Source: Microbacterium sufflavum
Lineage (GTDB): Bacteria > Actinomycetota > Actinomycetes > Actinomycetales > Microbacteriaceae
Length of the DNA stretch: 64,000 nt
Reading direction: 5' to 3'
Assembly: GCF_023101165.1 (NCBI RefSeq)
Contig: NZ_CP078076.1
Location: forward strand, 2,294,001 to 2,358,000
Part shown: piece by piece, positions 57,693 to 64,000 of the stretch
Numbering within the stretch: the stretch's first letter is position 1
Layout: each line of letters begins with the position of its first letter
The notes under the pieces: model-generated
What the model was told of the DNA's origin: nothing
The model's database searches: none
What the model saw: only the letters and a program-made list of their open reading frames with translations
Program-made: the position numbers and the translations under genes

Positions 57693-58786
57693 GCGAGTTC
57701 ATTCCCCCCGCCAAGCCGATCATCGGCGACGAAGAGCGCGAGGCCGTCGATCGGGTGCTGCGCAGCGGCATGGTCGCGCAGGGCCCCGAGGTCGCCGCGT
57801 TCGAGCAGGAGTTCTCGGCGCACTTCGTGCCGGGGCGGCCCTCCGTGGCCGTGAACTCCGGCACCGCCGGTCTGCACCTGGGTCTGCTCGCCGCGGGCGT
57901 CGGTCCCGGCGACGAGGTCATCGTGCCGTCGTTCACGTTCGCGGCGACGGGCAACTCCGTGGCCCTCACCGGCGGCACCCCGGTGTTCGTCGACATCGAG
58001 CCGGAGACCTTCACGCTCGACCCCGAGGCCGTCGCGGCCGCGATCACGCCCAAGACCAAGGGCATCCTCCCGGTGCACCTGTACGGTCACCCCGCCCGCA
58101 TGCGCGAGCTGGAGGCCCTGGCCGCCGAGCGCGGCGTGGCCCTGTACGAGGACGCCGCGCAGGCGCACGGCGCCTCGCTCGACGGCCGCCCGGTCGGCTC
58201 GTTCGGCGACTTCGCGATGTTCAGCCTCTACCCGACCAAGAACATGACCAGCGGCGAAGGCGGCATGGTCACCACGGCCACGGACGAGATCGCCCGTCAG
58301 GTCAAGCTCCTGCGCAACCAGGGCATGGAGCGGCAGTACGAGAACGAGATCATCGGCTTCAACGCCCGCATGACCGACATCCACGCCGCGATCGGCCGGG
58401 TGCAGCTGCACAAGGTCGACGCCTGGACGAAGACCCGTCAGCAGAACGCGGCCTTCCTGGACGCGAACCTGCGCGGCGTGGTCGTGCCCCCGGTCGCCGA
58501 CGGTGCCGTGCACGTGTACCACCAGTACACGGTCCGGGTGCCGGAGGACCGCGACGGCTTCGTGGCGGCGCTCAAGAACGAGCACAACGTCGGCGCCGGC
58601 GTGTACTACCCGATCCCGAACCACCGGCTGCCCTCGCTCACGCGCTTCGCCCCGGGCCTCGACCTCCCCGAGACCGAGCGTGCCGCCCGCGAGGTCGCCT
58701 CGCTGCCGGTGCACCCGTCGCTCAGCCAGGACGACCTCGAGCGCATCGTCACCGCGGTGAACGCCGTCGCGGGGGCAGGCGCCTGA
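57689..58786 (+). CDS. DegT/DnrJ/EryC1 sugar aminotransferase, WbpE/WlbC type (365 aa)
   Basis: Adds the 3-amino group from glutamate to a UDP-3-keto-uronic acid, using PLP. PLP lysine Lys184 in YPTKNMTSGEGGM; also VNSGTAGLHLGLLA, VPSFTFAATGNSV, EDAAQAHGASLDG, GFNARMTDIHAAIGRVQL and VYYPIPNHRLPS. GTG at 57689 overlaps the upstream stop (GTGA). The order WbpD-like, WbpE-like, WbpB-like supports synthesis of UDP-2,3-diacetamido-2,3-dideoxy-glucuronate. Confidence 0.92.
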   Translation: MSEFIPPAKPIIGDEEREAVDRVLRSGMVAQGPEVAAFEQEFSAHFVPGRPSVAVNSGTAGLHLGLLAAGVGPGDEVIVPSFTFAATGNSVALTGGTPVFVDIEPETFTLDPEAVAAAITPKTKGILPVHLYGHPARMRELEALAAERGVALYEDAAQAHGASLDGRPVGSFGDFAMFSLYPTKNMTSGEGGMVTTATDEIARQVKLLRNQGMERQYENEIIGFNARMTDIHAAIGRVQLHKVDAWTKTRQQNAAFLDANLRGVVVPPVADGAVHVYHQYTVRVPEDRDGFVAALKNEHNVGAGVYYPIPNHRLPSLTRFAPGLDLPETERAAREVASLPVHPSLSQDDLERIVTAVNAVAGAGA

Positions 58787-59775
58787 TGGTGGCGAATCTG
58801 CGCGCCGGACTGCTCGGCGTCGGGATGATGGGCCGCAACCACGCCCGCGTGCTGCGTGACGTGGAGGGCATCGACCTTGTCGCGATCGCCGACCCGGGCG
58901 GTGACCCGCACAAGGTCGCGGGCGAGCTCGAGATCCTCCCCGACATCGAGGCGCTCATCGCCGCCGGTATCGACATCGCCGTGGTCGCCGTGCCGACCGC
59001 GTTCCACGAGGACGCGGCGCTCAAGCTGGCCGACGCCGGGGTGCACACCCTCGTCGAGAAGCCGATCGCGCACTCGCTCGAGGCGGGGCGCCGGATGACG
59101 GACGCCTTCGCCGCCCGGGGCCTGGTCGGAGCCGTCGGCCACGTCGAGCGCTTCAACCCCGCGCTGCAGGAGATGCGACGCCGCCTGGAGGCGGGGGAGC
59201 TCGGTGACGTGTACCAGATCGCGACCCGCCGCCAGAGCACGTTCCCCGCCCGCATCGCCGACGTGGGCGTGGCGAAGGACCTCGCGTCCCACGACATCGA
59301 CCTCACGAGCTGGGTCGCGCAGAGCGAGTACACCACGGTGTTCGCGCAGACCGCGCACAAGAGCGGACGCGACTACGAGGACATGATCACGGTCACCGGC
59401 CGGCTGGCCAACGGCGTGATCGTCAACCACCTCGTCAACTGGCTCTCGCCCATGAAGGAGCGCATCACGGTCGTCACCGGCGACCGCGGCACCTTCATCG
59501 CCGACACCGCGACCGGCGACCTGACGTTCTACGCCAACGGCACCATCCCGCTCGAGTGGGAGTCGATGCTCGCGTTCCGCGGCGTGTCCGAGGGCGACAT
59601 CACCCGGTTCTCCTTCGCCAAGCGCGAGCCGCTGCGGGTCGAGCACGAAGCCTTCCGCGACGCCGTCCTCGGCAAGCCGAACGACGTCGTCACGATGGAG
59701 CAGGGCCTGCGCACGCTCGAGGTCGTCGAGGGCGCTCTCTCCTCCGCCGCCAACGGCGCATCCGTCGCCCTCTGA
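58786..59775 (+). CDS. Gfo/Idh/MocA-type UDP-sugar dehydrogenase, WbpB/WlbA type (329 aa)
   Basis: Oxidises the C3 hydroxyl of UDP-N-acetyl-glucosaminuronate with NAD. Rossmann GLLGVGMMGRNHARVL at the start, catalytic-site Lys92 in VEKPIAHS, GHVERFNPALQEM, and KDLASHDIDLTSW in the substrate domain. The ATG shares one base with the upstream stop (TGATG). The preceding UDP-GlcNAc 6-dehydrogenase (WbpA) is not in the window and must be outside or replaced. Confidence 0.9.
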   Translation: MVANLRAGLLGVGMMGRNHARVLRDVEGIDLVAIADPGGDPHKVAGELEILPDIEALIAAGIDIAVVAVPTAFHEDAALKLADAGVHTLVEKPIAHSLEAGRRMTDAFAARGLVGAVGHVERFNPALQEMRRRLEAGELGDVYQIATRRQSTFPARIADVGVAKDLASHDIDLTSWVAQSEYTTVFAQTAHKSGRDYEDMITVTGRLANGVIVNHLVNWLSPMKERITVVTGDRGTFIADTATGDLTFYANGTIPLEWESMLAFRGVSEGDITRFSFAKREPLRVEHEAFRDAVLGKPNDVVTMEQGLRTLEVVEGALSSAANGASVAL

Positions 59776-59785
59776 ACGCGAGAAC

Positions 59786-61588
59786 ATGAAACGCATCTGG
59801 CCGGTCCTCAAGGATCTCCTCCCGCTGCTGCCGACCGGCGCGCAGCGGTACTTCGTCGGGTACATGATCGCCACGACGCTCATCACCGCACTCGACGTGG
59901 TGGCGATGTCGCTGCTGGCCGTGATCATCGGCCCGGCACTCACCGGCGGGGCGCTTCGGCTCCCGCTGATCGGCGAGGTCTCACCCGACATGACGCCGCT
60001 TCTGGTGCTCGGCGCCTGCGCGCTCATCATCCTGAAGTCGGTGCTCTCGGTCACGCTGCACTGGTTCGCCACGCGCCGGTTCGCGCGCTACGAGCTCGAG
60101 ATCGGCGACCGGATGTTCAAGGCGTACATCAACTCCAGCTGGGAGGAGCGCTCGAAGCGCACGGTCGCCGAGATCACGCGAATCGCGGACGGCGGCATCG
60201 CGAACACGATGTCGGGCTTCCTCCTTCCGCTCATGCGCGTCCCCAGCTCGATCTTCACGTTCGTGCTGATCATCGTCGTGCTGCTGGTGGTCGACCCGAT
60301 CACCGCGCTCATCGCCATGGTGTACCTGATCCTCGTGGCGCTCATCGTGCACCAGGTGGTGACGAAGCGCTCGCTGGAGGCCGCCACCGTCAACCGCAAC
60401 TACAGCTACCGCGTCGCGATCCTGATGACCGAGATGATGGAAGCGCTGAAGGAGCTCAGCCTCCGCAACCGGCTCGCCGACGTCGCACAGCTGGTGACGG
60501 ACAGCCGCCACCACTCGGTCCGCGCCAGGGCGAACGCGTCGTTCCTCGGTGTCGTCCCGTCGTTCGCGTTCGAGTCCGCCCTCATCGGCGGCGTCGTGAT
60601 CATCGGCGGCGTCTCGTACTGGCAGGGCGGTCTGGCGGCCGCGTTGTCGTCCGTCGCACTGTTCACCGCGACCGGCTTCCGCCTGATTCCGGCGATCAGC
60701 GGCATCCAGGGCGGCATCGTGCAGGGTGTCGCGAGCATCCCCTCGGCACAGGACGTCATCGGTGACCTCACCGCCGCGGAGAAGGACATGGAGGTGTCGC
60801 AGACGCCCGCCGACACCGCGGAGCTGGCGGAGAACCCTCGGCTGCTCAGCCTGTCGGACGTGCACTTCCGGTACCCGGGAGCCGACGAGGACGTCATCCG
60901 CGGGCTCTCGCTCGACATCCCCCTCGGCAGCTCGCTGGGCATCGTCGGGCCGTCCGGAGCCGGCAAGTCGACGCTGATCGACCTGCTCCTCGGCCTCAGC
61001 CAGGCCACGACCGGCGACATCGAGATCGACGGGCACCCGCTCTCGAGCGTGCTCCGTCAGTGGCGCGGGCGCGTCGGCTACGTGCCGCAGCGGGTGGCGC
61101 TGTTCGACGCCTCGATCGCGCAGAACGTCGCCCTGACCTGGACGGATGAGATCGACCGGGACCGCGTGGAGTACGCCCTGGAACGCGCGCAGCTCAGCTC
61201 GCTCGTCGCGTCGCGGGCGAACGGCATCGACGAGCGCATCGGCGAGCGGGGCGTGTCCCTGTCCGGCGGTCAGCAGCAGCGTCTGGGCATCGCCCGCGCG
61301 CTGTACACCGATCCGCTGGTGCTGGTGCTCGACGAGGCCACGAGCTCTCTCGACACGAAGACCGAGGACGAGGTCACCAAGGCGATCCGGTCGCTGCAGG
61401 GCGAGGTCACGCTGATCTCGGTGGCGCACCGCCTGTCGACCATCAAGGACTACGACCGGATCTGCTACATGGACGAGGGCGTGATCGCCGCGCAGGGCAC
61501 CTTCGTGGAGGTCGCCTCCTCGCTGCCCGCGTTCGCCGAGCAGGTGCTGCTGGCCGGACTCTCCGGAGAGCTCGAGCGCCGGGCGTGA
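59786..61588 (+). CDS. Fused ABC exporter, MsbA/PglK-like flippase (600 aa)
   Basis: A half-transporter with six membrane helices (about 20-320) fused to an ATPase. The ATPase has FRYPGADEDVIRGLS, Walker A VGPSGAGKST (about 387-396), signature SLSGGQQQRLGIARAL (about 490), Walker B LVLDEATSSLD and the H-loop SVAHRLST. The layout and gene context match PglK-type flippases of lipid-linked oligosaccharides. It starts ten bases after the dehydrogenase and probably exports the amidated uronic-acid unit. It is the last gene of the coupled operon. Confidence 0.92.
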   Translation: MKRIWPVLKDLLPLLPTGAQRYFVGYMIATTLITALDVVAMSLLAVIIGPALTGGALRLPLIGEVSPDMTPLLVLGACALIILKSVLSVTLHWFATRRFARYELEIGDRMFKAYINSSWEERSKRTVAEITRIADGGIANTMSGFLLPLMRVPSSIFTFVLIIVVLLVVDPITALIAMVYLILVALIVHQVVTKRSLEAATVNRNYSYRVAILMTEMMEALKELSLRNRLADVAQLVTDSRHHSVRARANASFLGVVPSFAFESALIGGVVIIGGVSYWQGGLAAALSSVALFTATGFRLIPAISGIQGGIVQGVASIPSAQDVIGDLTAAEKDMEVSQTPADTAELAENPRLLSLSDVHFRYPGADEDVIRGLSLDIPLGSSLGIVGPSGAGKSTLIDLLLGLSQATTGDIEIDGHPLSSVLRQWRGRVGYVPQRVALFDASIAQNVALTWTDEIDRDRVEYALERAQLSSLVASRANGIDERIGERGVSLSGGQQQRLGIARALYTDPLVLVLDEATSSLDTKTEDEVTKAIRSLQGEVTLISVAHRLSTIKDYDRICYMDEGVIAAQGTFVEVASSLPAFAEQVLLAGLSGELERRA

Positions 61589-61610
61589 CTCCGCCGCCCG
61601 ACCGGGTCGG

Positions 61611-62696
61611 TCAGACGATCCGGTCGGTGCGGTTCGCGGCGTAGAACAGCCGTGCCATCGCCTGCGGGTGCAGGGAGAACAGCGGGTTGGGCGTGAGCAG
61701 CGCCCCCAGTGACCGCTGGTTCCAGCGGTCGTTCGCGAGGATGCGGATCCGCTCCACGTCGGGCGCTGCCGAGAAGGTCTCGTCGATGATGCGGTGGTCG
61801 ACCCGCGAGAGCAGCCGCAGGGCCCCGGGGGCCAGGGCCACGAGTCGGTCCAGGGTCTCCCGCAGCTCGGCCTGGTGCGTGACCAGCTCCGGCGTCGTCG
61901 TCGCCCGGACGCCGATCGCGCTGAGGAACTGGATGCGCAGCAGCTTGACGACCGCTGCGGTGCGGGCGCGGCGGCCGAGGGCGCGGAACCAGGGCGCGGC
62001 TTCGAGGCCTTCGAGGAAGGCGAAGTCCTCGCGCACCGGGCGCGCTGTGAACGTGACGCGGTCGCCCTCGTCCTCGTGCCCGACGTACGCGGGGCCGTCG
62101 ATGTCGACGGCGAGGTCGCGCCCGCGGAACCACAGCTCTCCGGTCAGGGCGATGTCCTCTCCGGACGACAGGCCCTCGGTGAAGCGCAGGTGCCCGAACC
62201 GTTCGCGGTCGATGAGGCCGAGCGGCGCGCTGCGGTAGAAGAGGCGGTCCTTCGCGGCGTCGAGCCGCCGCGAGCGGCGTCCGTTCCGCACGGGAGGAAG
62301 CGGGTTGTTGTGGCGCCCGACGAGCGTGATCTTCGGGATCACGGCGCTCGCCCCGGTCTCGCGCTGGATGCGCAGCCAGGAGTCCAGCGCGCCGGGCGCG
62401 AACTCGTCGTCGGAACCGAGCAGCGCGATGAACGGGGCGGTGGACGACGCGAAGCCGAGGTTCATCGGTCCGGCCGGCGAGCGGATGCCGTCCTGCAGCT
62501 CGAGCAGGGCCACGCGCTCGTCCTCCGCGTACTCGCCGAGGTTGCCGCGGATCACGGCGGGATCGATGTTGTGCGCCACCACCAGCACGCGCACCGGAGC
62601 GGCGGTGGCGTCGAGCACCGAGGCCACCGCACGACGGATCGGTCGGGTGGCGGAGTGGACGGCGATCGTGACGTCGACTAGGGGCGACGCGGTCAC
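61611..62696 (-). CDS. GT-A glycosyltransferase-like protein, paralog 1 of 3 (361 aa)
   Basis: Starts VDVTIAVHSATRPIRRAVAS and holds a GT2-like acidic motif LLGSDDEFAPGAL near residue 92. Further shared blocks are SAPLGLIDRERFGHLRFTEGLSSGED and PNPLFSLHPQA at the end. The C-terminal third is helical. The GTG at 62696 overlaps the stop of paralog 2 (GTGA), so the two are coupled. It converges on the exporter gene with 22 bases between. Donor and acceptor are unknown; envelope glycan decoration is likely from context. Confidence 0.82.
   Translation of the reverse strand: MTASPLVDVTIAVHSATRPIRRAVASVLDATAAPVRVLVVAHNIDPAVIRGNLGEYAEDERVALLELQDGIRSPAGPMNLGFASSTAPFIALLGSDDEFAPGALDSWLRIQRETGASAVIPKITLVGRHNNPLPPVRNGRRSRRLDAAKDRLFYRSAPLGLIDRERFGHLRFTEGLSSGEDIALTGELWFRGRDLAVDIDGPAYVGHEDEGDRVTFTARPVREDFAFLEGLEAAPWFRALGRRARTAAVVKLLRIQFLSAIGVRATTTPELVTHQAELRETLDRLVALAPGALRLLSRVDHRIIDETFSAAPDVERIRILANDRWNQRSLGALLTPNPLFSLHPQAMARLFYAANRTDRIV
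62644..62678. repeat. 35-base direct repeat, copy 1 (partner at 63729-63763)
   Basis: Identical to 63729-63763 base for base, 1085 bases apart. It codes for the same N-terminal block (VDVTIAVHSATRP) in paralogs 1 and 2, and could support recombination or gene conversion between them. Confidence 0.9.
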
Positions 62697-63778
62697 AGCT
62701 GCCCCACCCGCTGCGATCGGGCGCCCGCGGCGAGCGTGCGGAAGGGGGCGTGCCGGTGCAGCGCCAGGAACGGGTTCCGGGGGAGCTGAGCGGCGGGGGA
62801 GAGGTAGATCCACCGACGGCCGAGCAGCGCGCGGGTGCGCTCGGGATCGGGCGTCCCGCGGCGCAGCTCGTCCATGACCCGGCGGTCGGCGATCGACAGC
62901 ACCGACAGCACTCCGGGGGCCCAGGCGCTGACGCGGTCGACCACGGCGAGGAGCTCGGCGGCGACCGCGGCGATGCCCGGGGTCTCCAGGCGCGCGGCCA
63001 CGGCGTCGAAGAAGTGGATGCGGAGCAGCTTGACGGCCAGGGCGCGGCGGTCGGCGGTCGAGGCGGCCGCGAACCAGTCCGCCTCCTCGATCACGCGGAG
63101 GAACGCGAAGTCGGCCGCCACGTCGCGCGGAGCGGAGGTGACGCGGTCGTCCGCGTCGTCGTGGCCCACGTACGGGGGGCCGTAGAGGTCGTAGGCGATG
63201 CTCGTCGCCGTGATCCACAGCTCAGAGGTGTACGGCAGGTCCTCGCCGGACGTGAGGCCCTCGGTGAAGCGCAGGTCGCCGAAGCGCTCGCGGTCGATGA
63301 GGCCGAGGGGCGCGCTGCGGTAGTGCAGGCGGTCGCGGTCGGCGCTCAGGCCGGTCGTGCGGCGTCCGCGGCGCACGGGCGGGTACGGGTCGGGGCCTCC
63401 GGTCACCAGGCGGATGCGACCGATCACGACGTCGGCGTCCGTCGCGCGCTGCAGCGCCAGCCACGAGTCGATCGCGCCAGGGGCGAACTCGTCGTCGGAG
63501 CCGAGCAGGGTGTGGAAACGCGCCGTGGCCTCCGCCATGCCGAGGTTCATCGGGCCGGCGGGCGACGGGATGCCGTCGCGGAGGGAGAGCAGCCGGACGG
63601 CCGGGTGCTCCGCCCAGGTGCCGAGGTTCGTGCGGATGATCTCCTGGTCGATGTTGTGTGCCACCACGTTCACGCGCACCGGAGCGGTCGTGCCTTCGAT
63701 GACCGAGGCGACGGCGCGCGCGATGGGCCGGGTGGCGGAGTGGACGGCGATCGTGACGTCGACAAGTGGGGATTCCAT
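62693..63778 (-). CDS. GT-A glycosyltransferase-like protein, paralog 2 of 3 (361 aa)
   Basis: Same length and block order as paralog 1: VDVTIAVHSATRPIARAVAS, LLGSDDEFAPGAI (acidic motif at about 94-97), SAPLGLIDRERFGDLRFTEGLTSGED, and the C-terminal RNPFLALHRHAPFRTL. The longest identities lie in the N-terminal and central blocks; the C-terminal third differs more and may set acceptor choice. ATG at 63778 lies nine bases after a TAGCAT box. Its stop overlaps the GTG of paralog 1. Confidence 0.84.
   Translation of the reverse strand: MESPLVDVTIAVHSATRPIARAVASVIEGTTAPVRVNVVAHNIDQEIIRTNLGTWAEHPAVRLLSLRDGIPSPAGPMNLGMAEATARFHTLLGSDDEFAPGAIDSWLALQRATDADVVIGRIRLVTGGPDPYPPVRRGRRTTGLSADRDRLHYRSAPLGLIDRERFGDLRFTEGLTSGEDLPYTSELWITATSIAYDLYGPPYVGHDDADDRVTSAPRDVAADFAFLRVIEEADWFAAASTADRRALAVKLLRIHFFDAVAARLETPGIAAVAAELLAVVDRVSAWAPGVLSVLSIADRRVMDELRRGTPDPERTRALLGRRWIYLSPAAQLPRNPFLALHRHAPFRTLAAGARSQRVGQL
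63729..63763. repeat. 35-base direct repeat, copy 2 (partner at 62644-62678)
   Basis: Exact copy of 62644-62678 in the 5' part of paralog 2. Confidence 0.9.
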
Positions 63779-63787
63779 ACCGGATCG

Positions 63788-63793
63788 ATGCTA
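63788..63793 (-). promoter_or_regulatory. Probable -10 box for paralogs 2 and 1
   Basis: Minus-strand TAGCAT lies nine bases before the ATG at 63778, just after the stop of paralog 3. This leaves at most a few leader bases. Confidence 0.45.
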
Positions 63794-63803
63794 CCGCGGA
63801 GGC

Positions 63804-64000
63804 CTACGCCATCATGTCGCGCAGGGTCCGGTACGGGGCGTGCCGGTGCAGGGCGAGGAACGGGTTCGCCGTGAGCCGCGCATCGAGCCCGCCGCCCCAG
63901 CGGGTCGAGAGGAGGGCGCGGATCCGGTCGGCCGACGGCGCGCTCGTCTCGAGCTCTCGGAGCACCTTCCGGTCCGCGCGGCACAGCAGCGCGGTCGCGC
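63804..64000 (-). CDS. GT-A glycosyltransferase-like protein, paralog 3 of 3, C-terminal end only
   Basis: The frame runs off the right edge; the last 64 complete codons are visible and end in TAG (63806-63804). They read LLCRADRKVLRELE, DRIRALLSTRWGGG and NPFLALHRHAPYRTLRDMMA, which align with the end of paralog 2 (RNPFLALHRHAPFRTL). The family assignment is therefore secure although the GT domain itself lies outside the window. Confidence 0.85.
   Translation of the reverse strand, partial: ATALLCRADRKVLRELETSAPSADRIRALLSTRWGGGLDARLTANPFLALHRHAPYRTLRDMMA

Noticed and set aside
36073..64000. Genomic island or prophage origin of the glycan region
   Set aside because: Codon use and GC look like the rest of the window, and no integrase, transposase or flanking repeat was seen; only housekeeping genes interrupt it.

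Overview
The window reads as a chromosomal segment of a high-GC actinobacterium, most likely a Microbacteriaceae (Microbacterium-like). The reasons are the very high GC, the many GTG starts, the many 1- and 4-base stop/start overlaps, and marker genes found only or mainly in Actinobacteria: AdnAB, UPF0182, a DUF2342 metalloprotease, DUF3107, DUF3117 and a lone TatB. Three gene blocks match, from memory, the order of housekeeping genes in Mycobacterium tuberculosis (near Rv1211-Rv1234, Rv3193-Rv3211 and Rv3275-Rv3279). I see no insertion sequence, prophage, CRISPR array, plasmid function or dedicated transcription regulator.

Layout. 1-6386: tail of a membrane protein, DUF3117, an O-methyltransferase, tatB, a small PH-like membrane protein, then the translationally coupled operon MgtE/CBS - DUF1003 - Mrp, and a general-stress-like membrane protein with a Pro/Ala/Glu tail. 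6403-11684: hydrolases (alpha/beta hydrolase, phosphotransferase, aminopeptidase P, EEP phosphodiesterase, PHP phosphoesterase). 11790-25600: nucleic-acid maintenance: a DEAD-box RNA helicase, a ferritin-like protein, DUF3107, the AdnA-AdnB motor-nuclease, a phosphotransferase, NudC and UvrD2. 25437-32069: an E1-like/RiPP-recognition-like protein, the DUF2342 metalloprotease, a PDZ-Lon-like protease and UPF0182. 32216-32289: an initiator tRNA. 32370-36021: a nitrilase-family amidohydrolase, a PLP aminotransferase and an HtrA-type protease.

36073-64000 is mostly cell-envelope glycopolymer biology, interrupted by birA, a PH-domain protein, purK and purE. It has three CDP-glycerol/TagB-type polymer enzymes, several glycosyltransferases, an LCP ligase (attaches polymers to peptidoglycan), a DUF4012 protein, a signal-peptide protein with two sorting motifs, and a secreted protein joining a possible lysozyme-like domain to nine FG-GAP repeats. 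It also has a TagGH/Wzm-Wzt-type ABC exporter, a DUF2304/GT2 pair, three enzymes of UDP-diacetamido-uronic acid synthesis, an MsbA/PglK-type ABC exporter and a tandem triplet of paralogous glycosyltransferases cut by the window edge. Together these suggest synthesis, export, anchoring and decoration of one or more wall polysaccharides.

Expression signals. At 13 start codons a TANNNT -10 hexamer ends exactly 6 or 7 bases upstream, which predicts leaderless mRNAs. Two promoters appear to fire onto leaderless mini-ORFs that touch or overlap the next gene (13484-13516 and 52301-52330). One -10 element (27895-27901) is palindromic and serves both strands. Convergent gene pairs are often separated by perfect inverted repeats without a strong T-tract.
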